Shown in pieces: positions 32,401 to 41,171 of a stretch of DNA of 64,000 nt. The first letter of the stretch is position 1. Every line of letters starts with the position of its first letter. The position numbers were made by a program, and so were the translations under genes. The notes beneath the pieces are model-generated. The model was not told the DNA's origin. It ran no database searches and saw only the letters and a program-made list of their open reading frames with translations. The DNA is from Cnuibacter physcomitrellae (GTDB lineage: Bacteria > Actinomycetota > Actinomycetes > Actinomycetales > Microbacteriaceae), in contig NZ_BMHD01000001.1 in NCBI RefSeq assembly GCF_014640535.1, forward strand, positions 1,242,214 to 1,306,213, in the 5' to 3' direction.

Positions 32401-32418
32401 GGGGTCGGTTCCGGGGAC

Positions 32419-33552
32419 TCAGTCACGGAAGAAGGCGGCCGCGGCACGGGCCCGGTAGGTGACGTCGTCGAGGTCGTCGCCGGTCACCGTCACGTGCCCG
32501 ATCTTGCGGCCCGGGCGCGGGCTCTTGCCGTAGAGGTGCACCTTCGCCTCCGGCTGGTCGGCGAGTGCGAGGGGCAGGCGCTCGTCGAGCGTCGCCGTCT
32601 CGGGGCCGCCGAGCACGTTGATCATGACCGCCCACGGCTCGCGCACCCCGGTCGCCCCGAGCGGGAGGTCGAGGACGGCTCTCAGGTGCTGCTCGAACTG
32701 GCTCGTCGTCGATCCGTCGATGCTCCAGTGACCGCTGTTGTGCGGACGCATGGCCAGCTCGTTGACGAGGATCCGGTCGTCGTCGGTCTCGAACAGCTCC
32801 ACCGCCAGCACGCCCGTCACACCGAGCCCTTCGGCGATCTGGAGTCCGATCCGGGCCGCCATCTCCGCCAGACGCTCCGCCGCCCCGGGCGCCGGCGCGA
32901 ACACCTCGGCGCACACGCCGTCCTGCTGCACGGTCTCGACGACCGGCCAGAGCGTCGTCTCGCCGGAGGGCCGCCGCGCCACCAGCTGCGCGAGCTCGCG
33001 GCGGAACGAGACGAGCTCCTCCACGAGCAGCGCGCCCCCGCGTCCGTCCTCGTCGAGGGCGGCGAACCAGTCCTCGACGTCGGAGGCCGAGCGCACGACG
33101 CGGACGCCCTTGCCGTCGTAACCGCCCCGCGCCGTCTTGACGACGGCGGCACCGCCGTGGTCGTCGAGGAAGGCCTGCAGACCCGCGGCATCCGTCACCG
33201 CGGCCCAGTCCGGGACGGGCACGCCGAGTGCGGTGAGCCCCTCGCGCATCCGGATCTTGTCCTGGGCGTACTGCAGGGCATCCGGACCCGGGTGCACCGC
33301 GACACCCCGTGCGACGAGCTCGCGCAGGACGGTCTGCGGAACGTGCTCGTGATCGAAGGTGACCACGTCGACGGTCTCGGCGAACGCGAGCACCGTGTCG
33401 AGGTCGCGGTAGTCGCCCACCTGCGTGGCCGCGATCTGCGCGGCCATCCCCTCGTCCTCGGCGAGCACGCGGATGACGATCCCCAGCTCGATCGCGGGCG
33501 GGATCATCATCCGCGCCAGCTGTCCGCCACCGACCACTCCCACTCTCAGCAC
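32419..33552 (-). CDS. purK: N5-carboxyaminoimidazole ribonucleotide synthase
   Basis: A 377-residue ATP-grasp enzyme that makes N5-CAIR from AIR, bicarbonate and ATP. VGVVGGGQLARMMIPPAIEL is the N-terminal Rossmann motif, VTFDHEHVP replaces the usual TxExE, VVKTARGGYDGKGVRV is the ATP-grasp loop, VLAVELFETDDDRILVNELA holds the Mg ligands, and RPHNSGHWSIDGSTTSQFEQ binds the substrate. It is a full-length protein. It precedes purE in the transcription direction, but the spacer carries a large palindrome and a separate purE -10. Confidence 0.96.
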   Translation of the reverse strand: MLRVGVVGGGQLARMMIPPAIELGIVIRVLAEDEGMAAQIAATQVGDYRDLDTVLAFAETVDVVTFDHEHVPQTVLRELVARGVAVHPGPDALQYAQDKIRMREGLTALGVPVPDWAAVTDAAGLQAFLDDHGGAAVVKTARGGYDGKGVRVVRSASDVEDWFAALDEDGRGGALLVEELVSFRRELAQLVARRPSGETTLWPVVETVQQDGVCAEVFAPAPGAAERLAEMAARIGLQIAEGLGVTGVLAVELFETDDDRILVNELAMRPHNSGHWSIDGSTTSQFEQHLRAVLDLPLGATGVREPWAVMINVLGGPETATLDERLPLALADQPEAKVHLYGKSPRPGRKIGHVTVTGDDLDDVTYRARAAAAFFRD

Positions 33553-33598
33553 GGCGACCAGCCTACTCGCGACGCGGGGAGTCTCCGCGGGAGGACGG

Positions 33599-34339
33599 TC
33601 AGCCGCCGGCGCCGAGCGACCAGGTGGCGGTCGGATGCTCGGTGAGGTCGCCGAGGAGCGCCGAGACGAGCGTGGCCGAGGGCACGTCGTGGAGCACGAG
33701 CGTGAGGTCGGGCCCGGCCACGACGCGGACGTCGCCGGAGCGGACCATCGCCTGCAGCGGACCGCGGCGGAGGCGCACGTCGGTCACCCGAGCGAGGAAG
33801 ACGTCCTGTCGATGACGCACCAGGAGCCCCCGACGCGCGATGATGCGGCGGGTCGTGATCGTGTAGCGGTGCCCGAGCCAGGCGAGGTAGGGCAGCAGGA
33901 CCAGCAGCACCACGGCGGCGATCGCGCCCGCCAGCACGGCGATGTTCTGCCACTCCTCCGCGAAGGAGCCGTAGAACCAGCCGAACGCGCCGCTCACGGC
34001 GAAGAGCACCAGCGCGGGCAGGATGAGGCGCCGCCCGTGCGGCCGCACCCTGGCGAGGATGCGCTCGGGCACGGGGGCCGTCTCGGAGCTCAGCGGGGCG
34101 AGCGGCCAGGGGTTCGGGGAGGCGGAGGCACCGAGCACGGTCTGCGGAGGTCGCGCGGCGCCCCAGCCGAAGCGCTCCGTCGACGCCTCGTCGCCGGAGG
34201 GGGCGGGGCGCCGGTTCTTCGGTCGACGCCCCTGGGGACGCGGGTGCGCCACGGTCTCGCCGAACGCGGTGGGGTCGTCCCATCCGCCGTCGCCGAAGGC
34301 CGACGTGAGGTCGTCGGTGTCGCCAGCGGACTTCGGCAT
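33599..34339 (-). CDS. PH domain (bPH_2/DUF304) membrane protein
   Basis: A 246-residue protein. Residues 1-95 are polar and Pro/Ala-rich, predicted disordered. Two membrane helices span about 105-160 ([20 protein letters not shown], then a second Ala/Val/Leu-rich one). Residues about 163-240 are a bacterial PH-like domain with [20 protein letters not shown] and [18 protein letters not shown]. The equivalent gene sits between purK and birA in mycobacteria (Rv3278c position). The function is unknown; membrane organisation is inference. ATG 34339 was chosen because longer frames run into birA. Confidence 0.85.
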   Translation of the reverse strand: MPKSAGDTDDLTSAFGDGGWDDPTAFGETVAHPRPQGRRPKNRRPAPSGDEASTERFGWGAARPPQTVLGASASPNPWPLAPLSSETAPVPERILARVRPHGRRLILPALVLFAVSGAFGWFYGSFAEEWQNIAVLAGAIAAVVLLVLLPYLAWLGHRYTITTRRIIARRGLLVRHRQDVFLARVTDVRLRRGPLQAMVRSGDVRVVAGPDLTLVLHDVPSATLVSALLGDLTEHPTATWSLGAGG

Positions 34340-34368
34340 GCTGCCATTGTGCGGGCAGTTGCTCGATT

Positions 34369-35181
34369 TCAGCTGTCGCTGTGCCGGAGATGCGTGATAT
34401 CGGCCGCCGAGACGATCAGCCGCCCGCCGGAGCCCTCCTCGACCTCGAGCCGGCCGACCGCGTCGAGCGCCACCGCCGTCCCCTCCCGGACGGCGCCGTC
34501 GGGCAGCTCGACGCGCACGCGGCGGCCGAGCGTGGCGCTCAGCTCGCGCGCCGCCACCAGCAGGCCGCTGCGCTCGGCGTCGCCGTCGGCGGCGAGCAGG
34601 TCGCGGTAGCGCGTCGAGAGCTCGCGGAGGTAGGCGGCGAGCACCGCATCCGTCGACAGCTCGTCGACGCCCTCGAGGGCGAGCGAGGTCGACACGGGTG
34701 TGGGCAGCTCGTCGTCGGAGAGCGTGAGGTTCAGCCCGGCGCCGATCACCGCACCGCCGCCGTCCGGCAGGACCTCGCCCAGGATGCCCGCCACCTTGCG
34801 GTCGCCGATGAGCACGTCGTTGGGCCACTTCATGCCGGTCGCCGGGCGGTCGCCGTCCTCCGGGCGGACCAGCTCGCGGACGACCGCGGTCATCGCGACC
34901 CCGGCGAGGAGGGGCAGCAGCCCGATCACCGCGGGAGCGACGTCCGCGGGCCCGGGCCTGACGAGCACCGACACGGCGAGCGTGCGTCCCGGCGGCGCGA
35001 TCCAGGTGCGTCCCAGGCGCCCGCGCCCGGCGGTCTGGTCCGCCGTCGCCACCACCGACAGGTCGGGCCAGGCGGCAGCCTCCGGGCCGGCGGCCCAGGC
35101 GACGAGGTCGGCGTTGGTCGACCCGGTCCGCTCGAGCCACTCCAGGCGCGGGACCAGGGACGACGACAGCGGCATGGGCAT
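34369..35181 (-). CDS. birA: Biotin-[acetyl-CoA-carboxylase] ligase
   Basis: A 270-residue BirA of the short type without an HTH domain, so not a repressor. [14 protein letters not shown] binds biotin, [19 protein letters not shown] is the RGR..GR biotinyl-AMP loop, [19 protein letters not shown] carries the catalytic Lys, and VIGAGLNL follows. The C-terminal 50 residues form the small SH3-like domain. It biotinylates the carboxylase subunit encoded at 45358. It is divergent from accD, the partner carboxyltransferase gene. Confidence 0.95.
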   Translation of the reverse strand: MPMPLSSSLVPRLEWLERTGSTNADLVAWAAGPEAAAWPDLSVVATADQTAGRGRLGRTWIAPPGRTLAVSVLVRPGPADVAPAVIGLLPLLAGVAMTAVVRELVRPEDGDRPATGMKWPNDVLIGDRKVAGILGEVLPDGGGAVIGAGLNLTLSDDELPTPVSTSLALEGVDELSTDAVLAAYLRELSTRYRDLLAADGDAERSGLLVAARELSATLGRRVRVELPDGAVREGTAVALDAVGRLEVEEGSGGRLIVSAADITHLRHSDS

Positions 35182-35237
35182 GTCTCCACGCTACCGTTTG
35201 TGGGTTTCGTCAACGAGGAGGCGCGGGAGGCCGACTG

Positions 35238-35243
35238 TAGAGT
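35238..35243 (+). promoter_or_regulatory. -10 element (TAGAGT) for accD, leaderless geometry
   Basis: TAGAGT is followed by seven bases and then GTG 35251. No ribosome-binding site fits between them. Confidence 0.5.
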
Positions 35244-35250
35244 GAACGGC

Positions 35251-36855
35251 GTGACCGACGACCAGACCACGACCTCGCCCGACCTCTCCACCACGGCGGG
35301 CAAGCTGGCCGATCTCCGCGACCGCTATCACGAGGCAGTGACGGCGTCGGGCGAGGCCGCCATCGCCAAGCAGCACGCCAAGGGCAAGAAGACCGCGCGC
35401 GAGCGCATCGAGGCCCTCCTCGACCACGGCAGCTTCGTCGAGCTCGACGAGTTCGTCCGCCATCGCACGCACGCGTTCGGCATGGAGCGCTCCCGTCCCT
35501 ACGGCGACGCCGTCGTCATCGGGACGGGCACGATCCACGGCCGCCAGGTCGCGGTGTACGCGCAGGACTTCACCATCTTCGGCGGCTCCCTCGGCGAGGT
35601 GGCGGGCGAGAAGATCGTGAAGATCATGGACCTCGCGCTCAAGACGGGCGTCCCGATCATCGGCATGCTCGACTCCGGCGGCGCTCGCATCCAGGAGGGT
35701 GTCGTCGCGCTCGGGAAGTACGGCGAGATCTTCCGCCGCAACACCGCGGCGTCGGGCGTCATCCCGCAGATCTCGATCGTCATGGGCCCGGCCGCGGGCG
35801 GCGCGGTCTACTCCCCCGCTCTGACGGACTTCGTCATCATGGTCGACAAGACGAGCCAGATGTTCGTCACCGGCCCCGACGTGATCAAGACCGTCACCGG
35901 CGAGGACGTCGGGATGGAGGAGCTCGGCGGAGCCCTCACGCACAACAAGGTCTCGGGCGTCTCGCACTACCTCGCCAGCGACGAGGACGACGCGCTCGAC
36001 TACGCCCGCGCCCTCATCGGGTTCCTCCCCGACAACAACCTCGCCGAGCTCCCGGTCTACGACGCCGAGGTCGAGCTCGAGGTGACGGACTCCGATCGCA
36101 AGCTGAACACGATCATCCCCGACTCGACGAACCAGCCCTACGACGTGCACACGATCATCGAGCACATCGTCGACGGCGGCGACTTCCTCGAGGTGCAGCC
36201 GCTGTATGCGCCCAACATCGTGATCGGGTTCGCCCGGGTCGAAGGCCGCTCCGTGGGCGTGATCGCGAACCAGCCGAACGTGATGGCGGGCACCCTCAAC
36301 ATCGAGGCGGGCGAGAAGGCCGCCCGGTTCGTGCGCTTCTGCGACGCGTTCTCCATCCCCATCCTCACGCTCGTCGACGTGCCCGGGTACCTGCCCGGCA
36401 CCGACCAGGAGTGGACCGGCGTCATCCGCCGCGGGGCCAAGCTGCTCTATGCCTACGCCGAGGCGACCGTCCCGCTCGTCACCGTCATCACCCGCAAGGC
36501 GTACGGCGGCGCGTACATCGTGATGGGATCCAAGCAGCTCGGCGCCGACATCAACCTCGCCTGGCCCACCGCGGAGATCGCGGTGATGGGCGGCCAGGGC
36601 GCGGTGAACATCCTGTACCGCGGTGAGATCAAGCGCGCCGAGGAGGCCGGCGAGGACGTCGCCGCCGTGCGCACCCGTCTGGCCAACGAGTACACCTACA
36701 ACGTGGCCTCGCCGTTCCTCGCGGCCGAGCGCGGCGAGCTCGACGGCGTGATCGAGCCCGCGGCCACGCGGGTGGCCGTCGTGAAGGCGCTCCGCGCCCT
36801 CCGCACCAAGCGGGCGAGCCTGCCCCCGAAGAAGCACGGCAACATCCCCCTCTGA
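35251..36855 (+). CDS. accD: Acyl-CoA (propionyl/acetyl-CoA) carboxylase beta subunit
   Basis: A 534-residue carboxyltransferase of the AccD5/PccB type. The N-domain has [17 protein letters not shown], the acyl-CoA site [20 protein letters not shown] and [11 protein letters not shown], and [16 protein letters not shown]. The C-domain has [13 protein letters not shown], the biotin-side oxyanion region [16 protein letters not shown] and a C-terminal [10 protein letters not shown], which is highly conserved in the family. It transfers CO2 from carboxybiotin to acyl-CoA. The biotin carrier subunit is encoded at 45358 and the epsilon subunit at 39554. Confidence 0.96.
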   Translation: MTDDQTTTSPDLSTTAGKLADLRDRYHEAVTASGEAAIAKQHAKGKKTARERIEALLDHGSFVELDEFVRHRTHAFGMERSRPYGDAVVIGTGTIHGRQVAVYAQDFTIFGGSLGEVAGEKIVKIMDLALKTGVPIIGMLDSGGARIQEGVVALGKYGEIFRRNTAASGVIPQISIVMGPAAGGAVYSPALTDFVIMVDKTSQMFVTGPDVIKTVTGEDVGMEELGGALTHNKVSGVSHYLASDEDDALDYARALIGFLPDNNLAELPVYDAEVELEVTDSDRKLNTIIPDSTNQPYDVHTIIEHIVDGGDFLEVQPLYAPNIVIGFARVEGRSVGVIANQPNVMAGTLNIEAGEKAARFVRFCDAFSIPILTLVDVPGYLPGTDQEWTGVIRRGAKLLYAYAEATVPLVTVITRKAYGGAYIVMGSKQLGADINLAWPTAEIAVMGGQGAVNILYRGEIKRAEEAGEDVAAVRTRLANEYTYNVASPFLAAERGELDGVIEPAATRVAVVKALRALRTKRASLPPKKHGNIPL

Positions 36856-36880
36856 TCCCCGCGGTAGCACGCGCCCCGTC

Positions 36881-36954
36881 CACCCCTGGCTTTGTCCAGG
36901 AAACCGTCGCAAATCGTGCGAAAGGCGACGATTTCCTGGACAAAGCCAGGGGTG
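36881..36954. repeat. Intergenic palindrome, family C
   Basis: A 23-bp perfect inverted repeat (arms 36881-36903 and 36932-36954, arm starting CACCCCTGGCTTTGTCCAGG), then a 2x2 mismatch and an inner GTCGC/GCGAC stem around a 16-base loop. It lies between the convergent accD and DUF2156 genes and could terminate both. It has the same 'two stems split by a 2x2 mismatch' layout as family A but an unrelated sequence. Confidence 0.85.
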
Positions 36955-36970
36955 AGGCGAGGCGGGCGGG

Positions 36971-39511
36971 CTACTTCGACGCGGAGGAGCTCGAGCCGGA
37001 GCCGGCGAGGGTGCGGACGAGGGCGACGGTCTCGCGCGTCGTCATCGACGGCAGGTACGCCTTGCCGATCGCGGTGCCGATGGTGGGCAGCGCGAGCGGG
37101 TCGGGGTACGCCATGTGGATGCCGACGTAGGTCGGGTTGAACTTCGCCTTGAACCGGAACAGCGTCGAGAAGCCGTAGGCGGGCTCGAGCGTCTTCGCGA
37201 GGAAGTCGAGCAGCTCGGTCATCACGGTCGGTGCGGGAGGCTCCTCCCCCTTCGGCACGGGCGCCTTGGCGAGCGGCGCCCCGGAGAGGCTGAGGACCTC
37301 GATGCCCTCCTCCTTCATGTGGAGCGCGGCGGAGGCGATGAGGAACTCCATGGTCCCGTTCATCGACTGGTCGGCGCGGCGCATGAAGTCGATCGTGTAG
37401 CCGATCGGGCGTCCGTCGCGGTAGACCGGGAGCCAGCTCGTGACGCCGTGGATGCGCCCCTCCGGGTCGACGGCGAGCATCAGCTTGACGTCGGGGTCCT
37501 TGATCTCCTCGAGCGCCCCGAGGGTGAAGCCCATCTCGGGGAGCTCCTTCTCCGACACCCAGGCCTCGGAGATCGCGTTGATCTGGGCGATCGTCGCGCG
37601 CGGCAGCTCGTCGTAGGTGGTCCAGACCGTCGTCATGCCCTCCTTGGTGCCGCGGTTGAGCGCGGAGCGGACGTTCTGCCAGGGCTTCCCCGTCATCTCG
37701 AGCGTCTGCGGGTGCATCAGCGTCTCCTCGCCCACCGACATGTGCTGCCAGCCCATGCCCGTGAAGACCGGGAGGAGGTCGTCGTGGACGCTGTAGAAGA
37801 CGGGGATCCAGCTGTGCCGGTCGCAGTAGGAGGCGAACTCGCGGATGGTGCGGTCCTCCTCGCCGGGCGCGCAGACCGGATCGGACATCGTGATCGCGAC
37901 GCCGTTGATCACGCGGTACGCGACGGCGGCCTGGCCGTCCTCGCGGAACCAGTAGACGTTGCCGGGCCAGGTCGTCATCCATCCGAGCGTCCCGCCGCCG
38001 CCACGGCGCAGCAGGGCGCGGATGCGCTGGTGGTCGCCGACGGCGACATGGCGCTCGTCGGCGCGGAGGAGGCGCACGACGCCGACCGCGAACACCGCCC
38101 AGAACACCGGCCCCACCCACTGGAAGAGCAGGAGGGTGATCGGGTTGGTGGGCACCGGGATCGCGGCGACGACACCGAGCGCGGTCGCGGGAAGGAAGCG
38201 CCGCCAGGTGTCGACGACGAGCTCTCCCGGCGACGTCGCGGGAGAGAACTCGTCGATCGTGAGGAACGCCGACACCGAGTACGCCACCCCGAGCACGACG
38301 AGGACCACCGCCATCGTCACCCAGAACCGGATGACGGCCTCGCGCGGCGCAGGGTTCCAGAACCGCTTCCGGGTGACCACGAGCAGGACGATGACCCCCA
38401 CGGGCACCAGCACGATCGACCCGCCGAGGACGACCATGTCGCCGATGTCGAAGCCGCTGAGGTCGGCCCCGTCGAACAGCGGACCGAGGAGCCCGAAGTA
38501 GAGGGCAGCGAGCGACGCGCCCATCGCGGCCAGCGCCGCGTTGGTGACGAGCGCGAGTGCCCAGGCGAAGCGGCGACCCCTGCGGAGCCCGTACGCGGCG
38601 ACGAGCAGCAGCGCGATCGGCGCGAACGTCAGCACAACCGCGCCCACGCTGCCGAGGGCGCTGAACGCCGTCAGCTGAGCGCAGATCTCGGCGCTGCTGA
38701 ACCCGCAGGTGTCGGCGAGGTCGGAGGCGGACGGGAACACCTCCGGACCGAAGAGGCTCGAGATCAGGCTCAGCGCGCCGAGGTTGTCGCTGTCGGGATG
38801 CAGGTAGGTGATGAGCGGGCCGATCGCGGTGACGACCACGATGGTGGCAATGAGCACACGCGACTCCGCGAAGGAGCTGCGATGCCAGGTGAGGTGGCCT
38901 CGGCGCGGCGACACCGCCCATCCGATCACCAGTCCCGCGAGCGCCGCGATGAGCTTGTACACGCTCGAGGTGTCGCCGTCGTAGAGGACGAGCATCGCCA
39001 GCAGCGCGAACACGGTGAGGCGGAAGCGCCTCCGCCAGAGCGGCCCCATGAAGGCGGTGGCGACCATCAGGGCACCCGCGATGGGTGTCAGCGGATCCAT
39101 CGTGAGGTCGGCGCTCGTCCCGTCCGACCACCACTCGCCCGCGATCGAGCCGAGCCACTGCACGAGGACGCCCACCCCGACCCCGAGGATGCCGGTGACG
39201 ACGAGCACGACGAGCATCCGCACGCGCCCCAGCAGCCGCTCGGCGATGCCGAGCAGTCCCGCGGAGAGCACGATGCCGGCGATCAGCTGCGGCGGGTCCC
39301 ACGGGATGAAGGGAGCGGTGAGGACCGTGTACCAGCGTCCCGCGTCGACGGTCGTGGTCACCCCGGCCGCCCAGGTCTGCACCGTGGGGTCGCTCGGCTC
39401 GCCGAAGAACGTGCCCGTGACGAGAGCCGTCACCACGAGGAGCGCGGCGAACCCCAGCGAGAGCGGGATGCTCGCGAGATACCTGCGCAGGACAGTCCAG
39501 GTCGTCAGCAT
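36971..39511 (-). CDS. Polytopic membrane protein with C-terminal DUF2156 (MprF-like synthase) domain
   Basis: An 846-residue protein. The first 480 residues hold about 12-14 membrane helices; the early part (GRWYTVLTAPFIPWDPPQLI) looks rhomboid-like. Residues about 500-830 match the DUF2156 domain of lysyl-phosphatidylglycerol synthases, a GNAT-like fold, with PGNVYWFREDGQAAVAYRVI, VFTGMGWQHMSVGEETLM and LALPTIGTAIGKAYLPS. Such enzymes move an amino acid from tRNA to a membrane lipid, but no tRNA synthetase module is present here, so the substrate is uncertain. ATG 39511 follows an AAGGGGG site. The gene is divergent from accE with overlapping promoters. Confidence 0.8.
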   Translation of the reverse strand: MLTTWTVLRRYLASIPLSLGFAALLVVTALVTGTFFGEPSDPTVQTWAAGVTTTVDAGRWYTVLTAPFIPWDPPQLIAGIVLSAGLLGIAERLLGRVRMLVVLVVTGILGVGVGVLVQWLGSIAGEWWSDGTSADLTMDPLTPIAGALMVATAFMGPLWRRRFRLTVFALLAMLVLYDGDTSSVYKLIAALAGLVIGWAVSPRRGHLTWHRSSFAESRVLIATIVVVTAIGPLITYLHPDSDNLGALSLISSLFGPEVFPSASDLADTCGFSSAEICAQLTAFSALGSVGAVVLTFAPIALLLVAAYGLRRGRRFAWALALVTNAALAAMGASLAALYFGLLGPLFDGADLSGFDIGDMVVLGGSIVLVPVGVIVLLVVTRKRFWNPAPREAVIRFWVTMAVVLVVLGVAYSVSAFLTIDEFSPATSPGELVVDTWRRFLPATALGVVAAIPVPTNPITLLLFQWVGPVFWAVFAVGVVRLLRADERHVAVGDHQRIRALLRRGGGGTLGWMTTWPGNVYWFREDGQAAVAYRVINGVAITMSDPVCAPGEEDRTIREFASYCDRHSWIPVFYSVHDDLLPVFTGMGWQHMSVGEETLMHPQTLEMTGKPWQNVRSALNRGTKEGMTTVWTTYDELPRATIAQINAISEAWVSEKELPEMGFTLGALEEIKDPDVKLMLAVDPEGRIHGVTSWLPVYRDGRPIGYTIDFMRRADQSMNGTMEFLIASAALHMKEEGIEVLSLSGAPLAKAPVPKGEEPPAPTVMTELLDFLAKTLEPAYGFSTLFRFKAKFNPTYVGIHMAYPDPLALPTIGTAIGKAYLPSMTTRETVALVRTLAGSGSSSSASK

Positions 39512-39536
39512 CCAGAGCCCCCTTGTCGTCGTGACT

Positions 39537-39542
39537 AATGTA
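39537..39542 (-). promoter_or_regulatory. -10 element (TACATT) for the DUF2156 gene
   Basis: TACATT on the minus strand lies 26 bases before ATG 39511 and overlaps the accE -10 on the other strand. The two divergent promoters must compete for the same site. Confidence 0.4.
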
Positions 39543-39546
39543 GCCT
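39541..39546 (+). promoter_or_regulatory. -10 element (TAGCCT) for accE, leaderless geometry
   Basis: TAGCCT is followed by seven bases and then GTG 39554. Confidence 0.4.
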
Positions 39547-39553
39547 CGTCGGT

Positions 39554-39802
39554 GTGACCGACTCGACCGCGCAGCACCCCCAGTCCGGCACCGACTCCGG
39601 CATCCGGGTCCTCACCGCAGGGGTCACCGCCGAGGAGGTCGCGGCCGTCACGGTCGTCGTCGAGGCCGCCGTCGCGGCCGAACTCGAGTCGATCCACGAC
39701 GAGCCCGCCATCGCTCCCTCCGCCTGGAGCCACAGCCAGCGCGCGCTCCGGCAGCCGCTCCAGCCGGGCCGTCACGGCTGGCGCTCGTTCGGCGGCGCCT
39801 GA
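39554..39802 (+). CDS. accE: Acyl-CoA carboxylase epsilon subunit
   Basis: An 82-residue protein. IRVLTAGVTAEEVAAVTVVV matches the N-terminal helix of AccE, and the C-terminal SAWSHSQRALRQPLQPGRHGWR matches the Trp/Arg-rich tail that contacts the carboxyltransferase. Epsilon subunits stabilise actinobacterial AccA-AccD complexes. It is usually next to accD. Here it is 2.7 kb away because the DUF2156 gene is inserted on the opposite strand. The GTG start is supported by the -10 placement. Confidence 0.88.
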   Translation: MTDSTAQHPQSGTDSGIRVLTAGVTAEEVAAVTVVVEAAVAAELESIHDEPAIAPSAWSHSQRALRQPLQPGRHGWRSFGGA

Positions 39803-39862
39803 AGCTGAGAGCAGGTTGGACGATTCCTGAACGACCTGAAGGAAATGTCCTCCGAAATCCCT

Positions 39863-39899
39863 ACTGACGCCGCCTCTCGGAGGCGGCAATATCGTCAGT
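39863..39899. terminator. Bulged hairpin downstream of accE
   Basis: ACTGACG (39863-39869) pairs with CGTCAGT (39893-39899) around an inner CCGCCTC-TCG-GAGGCGG hairpin, leaving a CAATAT bulge on one side. It may terminate accE, but the asymmetric bulge is also typical of a structured RNA. Confidence 0.45.
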
Positions 39900-39964
39900 G
39901 CTAGGTGTCTCTCAGTCTTTGACCCGAGGAACACCGCCGGGCATCCGCTGACTAGGGTAAGCGG

Positions 39965-40066
39965 GCGGATGCTTGGGGGCGAGTCAGGGCGGTATTCGGG
40001 TTATCGCCCTGACTCGGAGTCTTCACGAAGGGGTCGGCCGTCAGGCCGGCCCCTTCGTCGTCTCCG
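39965..40066 (+). ncRNA. Candidate small RNA ending in a strong terminator hairpin
   Basis: A TAGGGT hexamer at 39953-39958 could be a -10. It is followed by a 12-bp stem CGAGTCAGGGCG/CGCCCTGACTCG (39980-40016, 13-base loop) and then a 15-bp stem with a four-base loop (40025-40058). There is no open reading frame with plausible codon use. The order promoter-like hexamer, hairpin, terminator hairpin is that of a small RNA, but no -35 is visible and no known family is recognised. A double terminator is the alternative. Confidence 0.35.
40025..40058. terminator. 15-bp terminator-like hairpin between convergent genes
   Basis: ACGAAGGGGTCGGCC (40025-40039) pairs with 40044-40058 across a GTCA loop with a single G-T wobble. 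It could work in both directions for the convergent genes. Confidence 0.6.
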
Positions 40067-40175
40067 TCCTCTGAGCCCTCTCCACACGCTCCGCCCTCGG
40101 CCCCTTCGTCCGCCGCGTGGAGGGCCGCTCGGATCGACCGCCCGAGCGTAGGTAGTACCTCACCTGAAGCGCAGC

Positions 40176-41171
40176 TCAGGCCCGCCGCGGGATCTCCAGC
40201 CAGAGCGTGACGGCGTCCTCCTCCTCGTCCGGACGGCGGGAGAGACCCACCACGGTGACCGCGACGTCGTCGTCGACGGCGCCCGTGCGCACGACGATCC
40301 GGTCGGCCTCGCTGCCTCCGATGTGCTCGGCGATCTCGGCCATGATCCGCGCCCGATCGGCGTCGGGGAGCTCGTCGATCCCGCCCTCGTCGAGGAGGCT
40401 CACCTCCGCGCCGCGCTGCCGGGCGGCGGAGACCACCCGGCGCACCTCGTCGTCGAGCAGTCGACGCCCGCGGATCTCGTCGCGCAGGGCGGCCTCTAGG
40501 CGGAGGCACTCGGCGCGCTCGTCCTCGTCCAGGACACCGCCGGTGGCGACGATCCGCTCGAGCAGGGGCGTGGCGACGGTGGTCATCATCCTCACCCGGT
40601 CTCCGCGCTCGCTCCGCTCCGCCTCCTCTCGCGCATGCCACTCGACCGCACGCCGGGCGGCGCGCTCGTACAGCCGGGCGTCGCGGGCGGAGAGCCCGAC
40701 GGCGCGGGTCGCCGCCTGGCCGACGCCGACGAAGACCGCACTGCCGACCACCCCCAGCGTCGTGAGGGCGACGGGATCGTCCGCCCAGACCAGGACGGTG
40801 AGCGCCAGCACGACGACGCCGCTCCAGGCGAACCAGGCCCGCTGCCGCACGACGACGATCGTCATCAGGGTGCCGACCGCGGCGATCGGCCAGGTGGCGT
40901 AGCCGTTGTCGGCGCGCGGATCGAGCTGGTTGAGCACCAGGATGAGCATCACCACCGACACGGCGCCGTCGCCCGCGGCCAGCCACGCGGGCATGCGCTG
41001 CCGTCGCCCCGGCCACAGGCTCAGCGTGGTCGCGACGGCGTAGAGGACCATCGAGACGACGACCGGCCAGGGCGACTGCGGGGTGCCCAGCGTGTAGACG
41101 CCGAGCACGATGTGGTAGGCCGAGATGGCGGCGGTGAGCAGGATGAGGAGCAGCCGCGGCACGACGATCAC
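40176..41171 (-). CDS. Membrane sensor-like protein partnered with a histidine kinase
   Basis: A 331-residue protein. Residues about 5-165 contain five or six membrane helices. Residues about 170-300 are helical and charged (ARRAVEWHAREEAERSER and further) with the layout of a kinase dimerisation region, but there is no phospho-accepting His motif and no clear ATP-binding N or G box. The end (VTLWLEIPRRA) resembles the last strand of a HATPase domain, so it may be a degenerate kinase. The GTG start overlaps the upstream kinase stop (GTGA), which implies coupled expression. Possible roles are co-sensor or kinase modulator. Confidence 0.65.
   Translation of the reverse strand: MIVVPRLLLILLTAAISAYHIVLGVYTLGTPQSPWPVVVSMVLYAVATTLSLWPGRRQRMPAWLAAGDGAVSVVMLILVLNQLDPRADNGYATWPIAAVGTLMTIVVVRQRAWFAWSGVVVLALTVLVWADDPVALTTLGVVGSAVFVGVGQAATRAVGLSARDARLYERAARRAVEWHAREEAERSERGDRVRMMTTVATPLLERIVATGGVLDEDERAECLRLEAALRDEIRGRRLLDDEVRRVVSAARQRGAEVSLLDEGGIDELPDADRARIMAEIAEHIGGSEADRIVVRTGAVDDDVAVTVVGLSRRPDEEEDAVTLWLEIPRRA

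Larger units (their letters stand above)
39803..40175. other. 373-bp convergent gap with several strong hairpins and no credible gene
   Basis: The gap lies between accE (plus) and the sensor gene (minus). It contains hairpins at 39863-39899, 39980-40016 and 40025-40058. Short open frames inside it have shadow-like Arg/Pro/Ser composition and were not accepted as genes. Confidence 0.6.

Noticed and set aside
39969-40151. 60-residue open frame in the convergent gap
   Set aside because: It runs through two strong hairpins and is mostly Arg/Pro/Ser; an RNA or terminator explanation fits better.
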